A DNA stretch of 64,000 nucleotides, from the NCBI GenBank assembly GCA_029866005.1, contig JARXAE010000024.1, positions 62,001 through 126,000 on the forward strand, in the 5' to 3' direction. This DNA comes from Fimbriimonas sp. Lineage in GTDB: Bacteria > Armatimonadota > Fimbriimonadia > Fimbriimonadales > Fimbriimonadaceae. A program made the translations under genes and the position numbers. Positions 25,354-33,159 of this stretch are shown here, in pieces (position 1 is the stretch's first letter; each line of letters opens with the position of its first letter). The notes under the pieces were generated by a model, which was not told the origin of the DNA, ran no database searches, and saw nothing but the letters and a program-made list of their open reading frames with translations.

Positions 25354-27210
25354 GTGAGTTCCCCGCAAACAAAGGCTGAGGTCAAAGCCGAACAGAAAAA
25401 GATCGACAAATTAACCATGAAGCGGGTGTTTGGACTCTACAATCCACACCGGAAGGAGACAGCGGTCATGCTGTTTACCGTCGCCGTCGGAACCCTATTG
25501 GGTCTGGTATCGCCCTTCTTCGTCAAGATCATTATCGACGAGGGTCTACAAAAGAAGGATCTGGGAGTCATTACGACTTACTCGGTCTTGACCATTGTGA
25601 TCACGCTGCTGGCCGCGGGCGTGACAATGCTTTATGGCTATCAGAGCGTCATCATCGGTCAAAAGATCATGCGCCAGCTACGTAACGATCTCTTCACCCA
25701 CCTGCAGGGGATGTCGCTTCGATTCTTTACGTCTGCTCGAACTGGCGACATTCAGACGCGCCTCATCTCGGATGTCGGTGGGGTCCAGAACGTGGTTTCC
25801 AACACGTTTGTCGATGCGCTCAGCAACATCGCGATCGTGGTGTCTTCGCTGATTACGATGTTCTGGTTGGACTGGCGCCTTACTCTTCTTGCGATTTCGC
25901 TCATTCCCGTCATCGGCTTCTTTGGAAAGATGGTCGGCGAAATGTCACGGGACATTCGCAAGGGAGTTCAGGAAAAGACAAGTGATTTGAACTCCATGAT
26001 GCAAGAGAACCTCTCCGTGAGTGGCGCGTTACTCGGAAAGACGATCGGTCGTGCCGATGTTCTCGCGGAAAAGTTCGACGTTGAGAACCAGGCGTTGGCC
26101 GGCTGGCAAGTCAAGGCTTCGGTGCTCCAGTACGCCTTCTTTGGGATGTTCCGGATTATCACTCAGATTATTCCGGCGCTCATCTTCTGGCTTGCGGGAT
26201 GGTTGCTCACGCGCGGAGATCAGAACATCTCGGTCGGAATGCTGGTCGCCTTTTCGGGACTACAGACGCGAATGTTCTTCCCGCTGACTGGCTTGATGAG
26301 CCTCCAGGCCGAGTTGATTGGTTCCTTTGCGCTGTTTGATCGAATCTTTGAATATCTGGATATGAAGCACGATATCCAGGAAAAGCAAGGTGCAACGGTG
26401 CTTCCTAAAGCTTCGATCGCGGGAAGGGTTTCGTTCGAAGGCGTTGGTTTTAAGTACGACCAAGAGAGCCCCGACTGGACGCTCGAAAACATTAACTTTG
26501 AGGCCGACGCTGGACAGCTGATCGCCCTTGTCGGTCCTTCTGGTGCTGGTAAGACAACGATTACCTATATGATCCCTCGCTTGTACGATGTCGACGCAGG
26601 AACAGTGCGAATTGACGGAATTGATGTACGAGACATTGCATTAGAAGATTTGAAAGCTGCAGTCGGAATGGTAACGCAGGAGACGTATCTCGTGCACACC
26701 ACAGTCAAAGAAAACCTGCGGATTGCCAAGCCCGACGCGACTGACCAGGAACTGATTGACGCTTGCAAGCTCGCGGCTATCCATGACCACATTGATTCGC
26801 TTGATCAGAAGTACGACACCGTTGTTGGCGAAAGAGGCTACAAGCTGAGTGGAGGCGAGAAGCAGCGTCTAGCCATTGCAAGGGCGATCCTCAAGAATCC
26901 TCCAATTCTGATTCTGGATGAAGCCACGAGTGCCCTTGATACCACTTCAGAACGGCTGATTCAGAACTCGCTGAATACGCTCATGAAGGGTCGAACGACG
27001 TTCGCTATCGCTCACCGCCTCAGCACCATTCTTAGTGCCGACCAAATCTTAGTCATCCAAGACGGCAGAATTGTCGAAAGTGGGAAGCACGCCGAATTGC
27101 TTGATCAACATGGCTTGTACGAGAAACTATACACCGAGCAGTTTAATCACGAAAACGAAATGCGCTCTGCCGAAACCTCTCTCACCCCACAATCGTCTGT
27201 AGTCGCATGA
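25354..27210 (+). CDS. ABC exporter, fused permease and ATPase
   Basis: This 618-residue half-transporter (GTG start) has six membrane helices in residues 30-330, in the order of the type IV exporter fold, and an ATPase domain in residues 360-590. Walker A is GPSGAGKTT at residue 393, the signature is LSGGEKQR near 499, Walker B is ILILDEATSALD near 518, and the H-loop is AIAHRLS. It would act as a homodimer exporting lipids, peptides or drugs. The next gene overlaps it by four bases and encodes a secreted protein, followed by two DM13-type proteins; whether these act together is unknown. Confidence 0.9.
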   Translation: MSSPQTKAEVKAEQKKIDKLTMKRVFGLYNPHRKETAVMLFTVAVGTLLGLVSPFFVKIIIDEGLQKKDLGVITTYSVLTIVITLLAAGVTMLYGYQSVIIGQKIMRQLRNDLFTHLQGMSLRFFTSARTGDIQTRLISDVGGVQNVVSNTFVDALSNIAIVVSSLITMFWLDWRLTLLAISLIPVIGFFGKMVGEMSRDIRKGVQEKTSDLNSMMQENLSVSGALLGKTIGRADVLAEKFDVENQALAGWQVKASVLQYAFFGMFRIITQIIPALIFWLAGWLLTRGDQNISVGMLVAFSGLQTRMFFPLTGLMSLQAELIGSFALFDRIFEYLDMKHDIQEKQGATVLPKASIAGRVSFEGVGFKYDQESPDWTLENINFEADAGQLIALVGPSGAGKTTITYMIPRLYDVDAGTVRIDGIDVRDIALEDLKAAVGMVTQETYLVHTTVKENLRIAKPDATDQELIDACKLAAIHDHIDSLDQKYDTVVGERGYKLSGGEKQRLAIARAILKNPPILILDEATSALDTTSERLIQNSLNTLMKGRTTFAIAHRLSTILSADQILVIQDGRIVESGKHAELLDQHGLYEKLYTEQFNHENEMRSAETSLTPQSSVVA

Positions 27211-27695
27211 AAAGACTTGTTCTTCTGCCCCTTGCTCTTGCTGCGGTTCTATCCGCGAGTTTTGTCACCTCGGGGTTCGCGAGAGCCCAGGGCGAAGAGC
27301 CGGTCAGATTGTCTGCGGATGACTTAAAGACGATGCTCACCAACCTGGGACACGATCTAAAGCAGATCAACAAGGACGTTGATAAGGAGATGTGGGAGTT
27401 TGCGGTGAAAACGGCGAGCTTCAACGTTCCAGTTGGAGCCGAAGTCTCGCCGAGTAAGCAATTCATCTGGTTGACAGTCAGCCTCGGGCCAATCACGGAC
27501 AAACAAGATCCAAAAGAACTTCTGCGTCTGAACGGCCGCATTCAGCCGACGCAGGCCTACCTCTCCAAAAAGGATGTTCTCATGTTGGGCTTAGCGATCG
27601 AAAACCGGTCAGTCACCCCGGCATTGATGAAGAGTCGAATCGAAAAGCTGACTGGCGATGTCGAGAAGTCTGCCTCGGTTTGGAACAAGGGCTGA
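27207..27695 (+). CDS. Secreted protein of unknown function
   Basis: This 162-residue protein has a clear signal peptide (MKRLVLLPLALAAVLSASFV, then GFARAQ). The mature part resembles in outline the YbjN/type III chaperone-like alpha/beta fold: SADDLKTMLTNLGHDLK, FIWLTVSLGP and MKSRIEKLTGDVEKS. I do not recognise a family with certainty. The ATGA overlap with the ABC exporter gene indicates translational coupling, so the two products may be needed together. Confidence 0.65.
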   Translation: MKRLVLLPLALAAVLSASFVTSGFARAQGEEPVRLSADDLKTMLTNLGHDLKQINKDVDKEMWEFAVKTASFNVPVGAEVSPSKQFIWLTVSLGPITDKQDPKELLRLNGRIQPTQAYLSKKDVLMLGLAIENRSVTPALMKSRIEKLTGDVEKSASVWNKG

Positions 27696-27767
27696 TCCTT
27701 TTAGGTTCATCTGCGACGATTCTTTGCATATTTGGAACGATTTTGGGTGGGCATCCATTAGCCCTTC

Positions 27768-28664
27768 GTGCTCAACTTCAAACGTATTGCAATCGCCGCA
27801 AGCGTCCCTCTCCTTCTTGGAGGATGGTTCGCATTTCGACCTGAAAAACTCTTTCTTAACGAGACCGTTAATGAAGTAGTTCCGACCGCTTCTGCCGCAA
27901 ATACTAAGTTACTTAGTGAAGGCTCCTTTACCTCTTATGCTCACGAAACAAAGGGTGCTGCTCTCATCTCGGCAGTTGACGGAAAACTGATCCTTAGCCT
28001 TAAGGATTTCAATACATCCAACGGCCCAGATGTTCACGTTTACCTCGTGAAGGGTGATAACCCAGATCAGAGTAGCGTCAACAAGTCAGGCTTCCTCGAT
28101 CTCGGTGTCATCAAAGGCAACCAAGGGAACCAAAACTACGAACTTCCTGCTGGTACAAACCTTGATGAGCACGGATCCGTAGCCATCTGGTGCAAGCGAT
28201 TCAGTGTCGACTTCGGTGGGGCAACTCTCGCAAAGAAGACCAGCTACAGAATCAATACTGATAAGCCTGATCTATCCACCTACCTCCACACTGCCGGCTT
28301 CTTCGGCGACATTACGGTCACGAGTGGCAGTTTCAAAGGCGCCAAAGGCTCTGCGGCAATCGTCGAATCCGACGGAAAGCGTCTCGTCAAACTCAAAGGA
28401 GTCAAAGCGAACGGACAGAACCTACGGGTGATGTTGCTCAAACTCGAATCCATGAGTAACGACGAGAAGATCAAGGCCGCTACAAAGGTCGATCTAGGAC
28501 CGCTACCTACCAAGGGAACCGGACAATTCTCGATCAGCAAAGATCTCGATATCTGGCTGTACCGAAGCATCACTATCTGGGATACAAAAGCCAACCACAG
28601 CGTCGCCTTCGCTGAGCTCCGATCTGCACAAGAAAAGAAGACATCCAACCTCCAACTGATTTAA
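27768..28664 (+). CDS. DM13-domain protein with N-terminal anchor
   Basis: This 298-residue protein (GTG start) has an N-terminal hydrophobic segment (IAIAASVPLLLGGWFAF). Residues 48-155 form a DM13 domain: GSFTSYAHETKGAALI, LKDFNTSNGPDVHVYLV and the conserved VAIWCKRFSVDFGGATL with the single key Cys. Residues 185-290 look like a second, diverged DM13 copy that starts again with TSGSFKGAKGSAAIV but has Tyr-Arg in place of the Cys (DIWLYRSITIWDTKA). DM13 domains have been proposed to act in redox or electron transfer at the cell surface. The gene is followed 29 bases later by a shorter relative. Confidence 0.8.
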   Translation: MLNFKRIAIAASVPLLLGGWFAFRPEKLFLNETVNEVVPTASAANTKLLSEGSFTSYAHETKGAALISAVDGKLILSLKDFNTSNGPDVHVYLVKGDNPDQSSVNKSGFLDLGVIKGNQGNQNYELPAGTNLDEHGSVAIWCKRFSVDFGGATLAKKTSYRINTDKPDLSTYLHTAGFFGDITVTSGSFKGAKGSAAIVESDGKRLVKLKGVKANGQNLRVMLLKLESMSNDEKIKAATKVDLGPLPTKGTGQFSISKDLDIWLYRSITIWDTKANHSVAFAELRSAQEKKTSNLQLI

Positions 28665-28693
28665 CTAGTCAAACACAACAAGGAACAAAACAT

Positions 28694-29134
28694 ATGAAAA
28701 CATTCACCGTCATCAACCTCGCCGTCGCTGTTGCAGCCACTTCCCTCACCGCCATTCCTACCTCCGCCTTCGCCGCTCCTCAACAGGACAACATGAAGAT
28801 GGAAAAGATGATGATGGCCATGACCTCCGGCAAGTTTGTGGGAATTGAAGTCAACGGCGGGACCATCACACTCTCCAAAGAAATGGGAAAGTACGTCCTG
28901 CGACTCAGCAAGGATTTCATGATCCCAAAGACCCCTTCGCCCCACTTCCAAGTCATCGACAAGGACGGAAATGCATTCCTTCTCAAGCGGATCACCATCG
29001 CTGGCGATAAGACCAACCTTGAAGTTGCCCTTCCGAAGTACATCAAGAGCGTGAAGAGCGTTCAAATCTGGTGCTCGTTCGCTGAGGTGAATCTTGGTGA
29101 AGCAAAGTTCGCCAAGGCAATCGAAATCAAGTAA
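28694..29134 (+). CDS. Secreted DM13-like protein
   Basis: This 146-residue protein has a signal peptide ending around AFAAP (residues 1-29), then a Met-rich stretch (MKMEKMMMAM). One DM13-like domain follows: GGTITLSKEMGKYVLRLSK, FQVIDKDGNAF and VQIWCSFAEVNLGEAKF, where the Cys and the hydrophobic pattern match IWCKRFSVDFGGATL of the upstream protein. The ATG is preceded by AAGGA at eight bases. A hairpin after the stop ends the message. It may form a redox pair with its neighbour. Confidence 0.7.
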   Translation: MKTFTVINLAVAVAATSLTAIPTSAFAAPQQDNMKMEKMMMAMTSGKFVGIEVNGGTITLSKEMGKYVLRLSKDFMIPKTPSPHFQVIDKDGNAFLLKRITIAGDKTNLEVALPKYIKSVKSVQIWCSFAEVNLGEAKFAKAIEIK

Positions 29135-29153
29135 GCCTTACCAAACCGAATAG

Positions 29154-29200
29154 CACCCCCATGTCTCCTTTGCCTTGTGCATCGGGGGCGGGGGTGTTTT
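29154..29200 (+). terminator. Terminator after the DM13-like genes
   Basis: CACCCCC (29154-29160) pairs with GGGGGTG (29190-29196) and is followed by TTTT. The loop of 29 bases is long, but part of it can pair (ATG with CAT). Confidence 0.6.
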
Positions 29201-29219
29201 GCTGTATCCTCAGTCTTCC

Positions 29220-30287
29220 GTGCCATATTCGAAGATCGTTCAGTCAATCCCTTCCATGGTGCCGTTCGTAGCACCAGAGGAGCTAGAGGAGCGACTTGGA
29301 AGCCCGTTTTTGCTGAGGCTTGGGGCAAATGAGAGCCCGTTTGGAAGCTCGAGCTTTGCTGTCAAAGGCGCGAAGGCGGCACTCGAAACTTTGCAAAACT
29401 ATGCGGATCCAAGGGCATTGGAGCTTCGGGGCGCGTTTTCGAAGAAGCTTGGCGTTCCCATTGAGTCTATTGTCCTGGGTAGCGGAATTGATGAACTGCT
29501 ATCTCTGTTTTGTCGGCTGTTTCTGAATCCAGGTGACACGGTCGTCACAACCCTGGGGAGTTATCCTACGTTTGACTTTGCTGTTCTTGGAACGGGTGCT
29601 ACCCTGCAACGGATTCCTTATCGTGATGACAAGCCTGATCTGACTTCCCTGTCCGAGGCTGCTCAGGGAGCAAAGATTGTTTATCTTGCAAACCCGGATA
29701 ACCCCTCGGGTTGGTTTCATGACAGCGAAACCATTTCGGCATTCATCAAAAGCCTGCCGCCAAACTGTGTCCTTCTGCTCGACGAGGCCTACATCGAGTT
29801 TCTGACCGAAGCGACTCCTTTGAGCTTTGCCGAGACTCCGGGCAACGTCGTACGACTTCGAACATTTAGCAAAATGTTTGGGATCGCCGGACTTCGGCTA
29901 GGCTACGCGGTCACAGCTCCAGAGCATGTTGCTCAACTGGACAAGATTCGACTGCACTTTGGCATCAACTCGGTCGCTCAGGCGGCTGGGCTCATGGCAC
30001 TTCAACATTTCGGTCACACGATTCTCATCAGAGAGAAGAACCGTCAGTGTCGCGAGACCTTGTACGAGATGGGACGCCGACGAGGGTTTGAACCCCTTCC
30101 GAGTTACACGAACTTCGTCACGTTTGACTGTGGCACTAAGGAACAGGCGGAGGCGCAACTCAATCAGCTGCTCGAAGCAAGGGTGTTCATTCGAAAGCCT
30201 TCCCAGCCACCGCTTGATCGTTGCATTCGGATCACGATCGGCACCGCTGAGCATCTGGAATTGCTCGACGCTCTATGGTCGGTCTAA
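29220..30287 (+). CDS. hisC: Histidinol-phosphate aminotransferase-like PLP enzyme
   Basis: Reading from GTG 29220 gives 355 residues. An ATG at 29175 lies in the terminator hairpin and is rejected. The protein is a class I/II aminotransferase with HisC features: LRLGANESPFGSS near residue 32 (LNxNExP in HisC), VLGSGIDELLSLF, LANPDNPSGW with PLP contacts, LLLDEAYIEF, and TFSKMFGIAGLRLGYAV holding the PLP Lys and the C-terminal Arg of the cofactor site. It would make histidinol phosphate from imidazole-acetol phosphate. No other his genes are nearby, so use on another aromatic or phosphorylated keto acid is possible. A TATCCT box lies nine bases before the start. Its 3' end overlaps the convergent gene by 15 bases. 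Confidence 0.82.
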   Translation: MPYSKIVQSIPSMVPFVAPEELEERLGSPFLLRLGANESPFGSSSFAVKGAKAALETLQNYADPRALELRGAFSKKLGVPIESIVLGSGIDELLSLFCRLFLNPGDTVVTTLGSYPTFDFAVLGTGATLQRIPYRDDKPDLTSLSEAAQGAKIVYLANPDNPSGWFHDSETISAFIKSLPPNCVLLLDEAYIEFLTEATPLSFAETPGNVVRLRTFSKMFGIAGLRLGYAVTAPEHVAQLDKIRLHFGINSVAQAAGLMALQHFGHTILIREKNRQCRETLYEMGRRRGFEPLPSYTNFVTFDCGTKEQAEAQLNQLLEARVFIRKPSQPPLDRCIRITIGTAEHLELLDALWSV

Positions 30288-31349
30288 CAGCTTAGTTGCC
30301 CCCTCGACATCGCCACTGAGCAGCCGAGTACTTGCAAGCCTGGTTCGTTCAGTGTCTCCGGCTCTCCGCTTCTCGAAAAGTTTGAGAGGTGCTGAGAGAT
30401 CAGCTTTGGTAAAGGCAAAACTAGGGTCGATTCGGCGACGGGCGACCTGAGTTGCGATCAAGTCACGAAGGCCGAACTCCTTTGACGGTTCGATCTGGGT
30501 TCCTTCGCCCCAGTCGTTCCAAGTGACCACTTGAATCGCGTCGGCGCCGGAGTCGATAGCCTTGGAGAGGGTCTCGGTATAGGTCTTTCCCCCTTCGTCG
30601 GGGAGTTCTCCGTGACTCTTGCCGCCACCGCCTTGATCATAGAAGTCTTTGAACCGCGGGAATGCCGAGGCAACTTTGATTCCCCAGCTTGCGGCTCTTG
30701 ACGGATATTCCCAGGTGAACTTCATACCGAGCGAGGGAATCGGCCAGTCGAACGCGCCGCCTGCGGATGGAACCTGCTTGTGTTCGCTCAGCAGGACTGG
30801 AGAACCCGCAGCGGTTAGGAAGGCGTCCCACTCAGGCTTTTCGAAGAATTGGGGACCGAATACGAAGGCTACCGGCTTTCCTTTCAGTGTTAGCCAGGAC
30901 GGCTTTGATACCCAAGGCTTGAGCCAGGCACCGTCAGCTGTCGCGTACTCGACACTCCGGGTTGTTTCGGCAAGGTTGCCTTTGATTGCGTTTCGGACGG
31001 TTTGGTCTTCGTACATCACGCAGACCTTGAGTCCGGCTTGCTCGGCAACCTCAAAGAGGAGTTGGGTTCGTTTGTGGATGATCGGATAGTCGTACCAGTT
31101 GTGAGTTCCGTACCAGTCAGCAATGATTCCATCGAAGCCGGAGAGTTTCATCAGCTGAACCTGGAGTTCGACCACCTTTCGATCTGCAGAGTCGTAGGCA
31201 CCGATGATTGGCTGGAAGTGGGATGCCACTCGTCCTTCGGGCAGCGGTTTGTTCATTTTCCAGTGCCAGCCGTCCTTCTCAAACCAGGGCATCACGTGGG
31301 CGAGCAGGAGGGGCCGGTTCGGAATTGCTAGGAGGGCGGCGAGGAACAT
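30273..31349 (-). CDS. GH71/GH99-like glycoside hydrolase family protein
   Basis: Reading from ATG 31349 gives 358 residues with a short hydrophobic N-terminus (MFLAALLAIP) that could serve for export. A TTG 48 bases upstream is the alternative start. The TIM-barrel signatures of GH71/GH99-like proteins are present: LLLAHVMPWFEKDGWHW, IIGAYDSADRKVVELQVQ, GFDGIIADWYGTHNWYDY near residue 85, and VTWNDWGEGTQIEPS near residue 300. The known families cut alpha-mannan or alpha-1,3-glucan; the substrate here is unknown. The C-terminal 60 residues are helical and charged. Confidence 0.75.
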   Translation of the reverse strand: MFLAALLAIPNRPLLLAHVMPWFEKDGWHWKMNKPLPEGRVASHFQPIIGAYDSADRKVVELQVQLMKLSGFDGIIADWYGTHNWYDYPIIHKRTQLLFEVAEQAGLKVCVMYEDQTVRNAIKGNLAETTRSVEYATADGAWLKPWVSKPSWLTLKGKPVAFVFGPQFFEKPEWDAFLTAAGSPVLLSEHKQVPSAGGAFDWPIPSLGMKFTWEYPSRAASWGIKVASAFPRFKDFYDQGGGGKSHGELPDEGGKTYTETLSKAIDSGADAIQVVTWNDWGEGTQIEPSKEFGLRDLIATQVARRRIDPSFAFTKADLSAPLKLFEKRRAGDTERTRLASTRLLSGDVEGATKLLDRP

Positions 31350-31439
31350 TCTGGTCTCATTGTGCAACGAATTGGGCTGAGGCGAGGGGCTGGGCAAAAA
31401 CTTTCAAGTCAGATCGGAGTAGAATTTAAGTAACAAATT

Positions 31440-31536
31440 GCTCGCAAGGGGAGCCGATGGCGGCTGAGAGTGTGGAGGTTATTCCACTTACCCTTTGAAC
31501 CTGATCTGGTTAGCACCAGCGTAGGGATGCGTGAGC
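31440..31536 (+). ncRNA. TPP riboswitch aptamer (THI element)
   Basis: The aptamer is complete. P1 pairs GCTC..GCA (31440-31446) with TGC..GAGC (31528-31536). GGGG (31448-31451) pairs with ACCC before TTTGAACC. The invariant CTGAGA lies at 31464-31469. The second arm matches the consensus throughout: ACCCTTTGAACCTGATCTGG, then TTAGCACCAGCGTAGGGA. A stem of TGGA..TCCA closes the variable arm. It binds thiamine pyrophosphate. The downstream gene encodes a pseudopilin-like protein rather than a thiamine gene. Confidence 0.95.
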
Positions 31537-31537
31537 T

Positions 31538-31592
31538 GATTTGGATGCCCGTTGGGAATCCTAATCTGCCGCGAAACCACCTGCGGCAGTTT
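31538..31592 (+). promoter_or_regulatory. Probable riboswitch expression platform, two tandem hairpins
   Basis: Hairpin one pairs GATTTGGAT (31538-31546) with ATCCTAATC (31558-31566), eight of nine bases. Hairpin two pairs CTGCCGC (31566-31572) with GCGGCAG (31583-31589) and is followed by TTT. The ribosome binding site GGGAG (31593-31597) lies right after it, six bases before ATG 31604. Either weak termination or occlusion of the binding site could be the output. Confidence 0.55.
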
Positions 31593-31603
31593 GGGAGAAC
31601 AAC

Positions 31604-32365
31604 ATGAAGAAGGCATTCACGCTCATCGAACTCCTTGTCGTTATCGCGATCATCGCCATTTTGGCCGCGATTCTCTTTCCCGTTTTTGCCCAGGCGAAGG
31701 AAGCGGCGAAGCGGACGGCTTGCCTCTCCAACGCACGACAGATTGGTCTCGCTCAGAAAATGTATTCGGGGGACTCGGACGATGTGATGCCGATCTTCCA
31801 CGCTTACAACACGACTCCGGCGCCGTGGGTGGATGGGCACTTGGGGACGGAGCTATTGCTTCTTCCCTACTGCAAGAACCGCGATGTCTTCAAGTCTCCA
31901 CTTGATGCTGGAGGGCCGTACTTGGCCTCAGATCCTGGTCTGGTTGGGCGTCCCTCGCCCACTTATTGGGCGGCCTATGGCTCGTCGTACCGGTTTGGCG
32001 GATGTGCGTTTAGCAAGGTCGCAGGGTTCAGTATGCAGAACGATGCGGTGCGCTCGGAGAACTGGTCGGTGTCGGAGACCTCTTTTGTTGACCCAGCAGG
32101 CACACGAACGATTCGTCTTGAGATGATGCCGTTCTTTGCCGCAGTCAATGATCCTTCTTGCACCCGGTATGGATACGACTGCGGCTATTTCGCGAAGTGG
32201 TCTTCGATTGGCGGGTCGGTCATCTTTGCGGACGGTCATGCAAAGTCGTTGACTTCGGCGGGGCAGTTTGACAACACCATCGTCGATCCGGCGGGGCACC
32301 GGTCAGGTGAGTTGACTGGGACCGGGGCGGCTTACGACGACACTTGGTATTGGCGATGTGACTGA
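31604..32365 (+). CDS. Pseudopilin-like protein (prepilin-type N-terminal methylation domain)
   Basis: This 253-residue protein begins [20 protein letters not shown], the classic class III-like prepilin leader with a very short Lys-rich leader, the cleavage site after Ala4 before Phe5, and Glu at position 5 of the mature protein. [19 protein letters not shown] follows, as in the large prepilin-like families of Armatimonadota and Planctomycetota. The C-terminal globular part ends with [14 protein letters not shown], the DG part of the H-x9-DG motif, although the His nine residues before is missing. Four Cys are in the second half. The gene sits alone behind a TPP riboswitch, which is unexpected for such a protein. 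Confidence 0.85.
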   Translation: MKKAFTLIELLVVIAIIAILAAILFPVFAQAKEAAKRTACLSNARQIGLAQKMYSGDSDDVMPIFHAYNTTPAPWVDGHLGTELLLLPYCKNRDVFKSPLDAGGPYLASDPGLVGRPSPTYWAAYGSSYRFGGCAFSKVAGFSMQNDAVRSENWSVSETSFVDPAGTRTIRLEMMPFFAAVNDPSCTRYGYDCGYFAKWSSIGGSVIFADGHAKSLTSAGQFDNTIVDPAGHRSGELTGTGAAYDDTWYWRCD

Positions 32366-32373
32366 CGTCAAGC

Positions 32374-32379
32374 TAAACT
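32374..32379 (+). promoter_or_regulatory. Probable leaderless -10 box for the gene at 32386
   Basis: TAAACT is followed by six bases and GTG 32386. This separates the gene from the riboswitch-controlled message. Confidence 0.5.
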
Positions 32380-32385
32380 AATTGG

Positions 32386-33159
32386 GTGGCAAACAACTCC
32401 CGAGGAATGGTGCGTTTCGCGGCGTTTCTTCGGGAGATTGAGGCAGAAACGCATCAAGCTGCCGAGTCTAAGACAAGGTGGATTTGGATTCTGACGATCC
32501 TCGTATTTCTCATTTCGTCCGTTGGGATCGCGGTTCAAGCCCCTCGTATGTTAGGAGCGGTATGTCCATTATTCATCTTGCTCTTCGCAGTGGCCGTGTG
32601 GTTCCACACAAGATGGAGCAGTCGCATATCTCGGAAGGCGATCCTGAAGGATCCCTTGGAGTCACATTATCAGGAAATGATCGAGGGGCTTAGAACATTT
32701 GCAGTTCAAGGCACTCTCTCAGAGCGGATTCATCCGGCCCTATCTGCGCAACTCGAAAGCACTTTCTCCTCATATTTTCAAGTTCGGGACTGGCTCAAGA
32801 CTCCATCCTCAGTGTCAATTTTGGGACAGGCAACTCATCGTGAAGTGCAAGAGTCGGTTCGACGAGCAGTGCGTGAGGCCGTATTCTCCATTTACGGTTT
32901 CTACCGGGTGTCCGGGATGCAGCGAAAGACATGGCAAAAGCGAATCGAAGCAGACCCTAACGCGGAAGCCGCCGCCGCCGACTTAGCTAGGGTGTGCGCC
33001 CTTGTCCAGCAGATCGCTGAGATTGCTGAAAAGTCGAAATCGCTGGGGCGGACAATCTCGCTGATGGATCAACTTCAGGCAGTGAAAGAAGCCATTGAAG
33101 AGTTGGAGTCCAATTCGATTAGTCAGCTCCGAGCCTTACCGGCTCCCAAGCGGTCTTAA
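32386..33159 (+). CDS. Membrane protein of unknown function with coiled-coil C-terminus
   Basis: This 257-residue protein (GTG start) has two adjacent membrane helices (IWILTILVFLISSVGIAV and GAVCPLFILLFAVAVWF, residues 29-70). The remainder is cytosolic and mostly helical, with heptad-like charged stretches in the last 60 residues (VQQIAEIAEKSKSLGRTISLM and MDQLQAVKEAIEELES, quoted in part). No family is recognised. The leaderless-type promoter makes it a separate unit from the pseudopilin gene. Its stop overlaps the convergent DUF5107 gene by four bases. Confidence 0.65.
   Translation: MANNSRGMVRFAAFLREIEAETHQAAESKTRWIWILTILVFLISSVGIAVQAPRMLGAVCPLFILLFAVAVWFHTRWSSRISRKAILKDPLESHYQEMIEGLRTFAVQGTLSERIHPALSAQLESTFSSYFQVRDWLKTPSSVSILGQATHREVQESVRRAVREAVFSIYGFYRVSGMQRKTWQKRIEADPNAEAAAADLARVCALVQQIAEIAEKSKSLGRTISLMDQLQAVKEAIEELESNSISQLRALPAPKRS

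Noticed and set aside
29175-29219. Upstream ATG for hisC
   Set aside because: It lies inside the terminator hairpin of the DM13-like gene and adds non-conserved residues.
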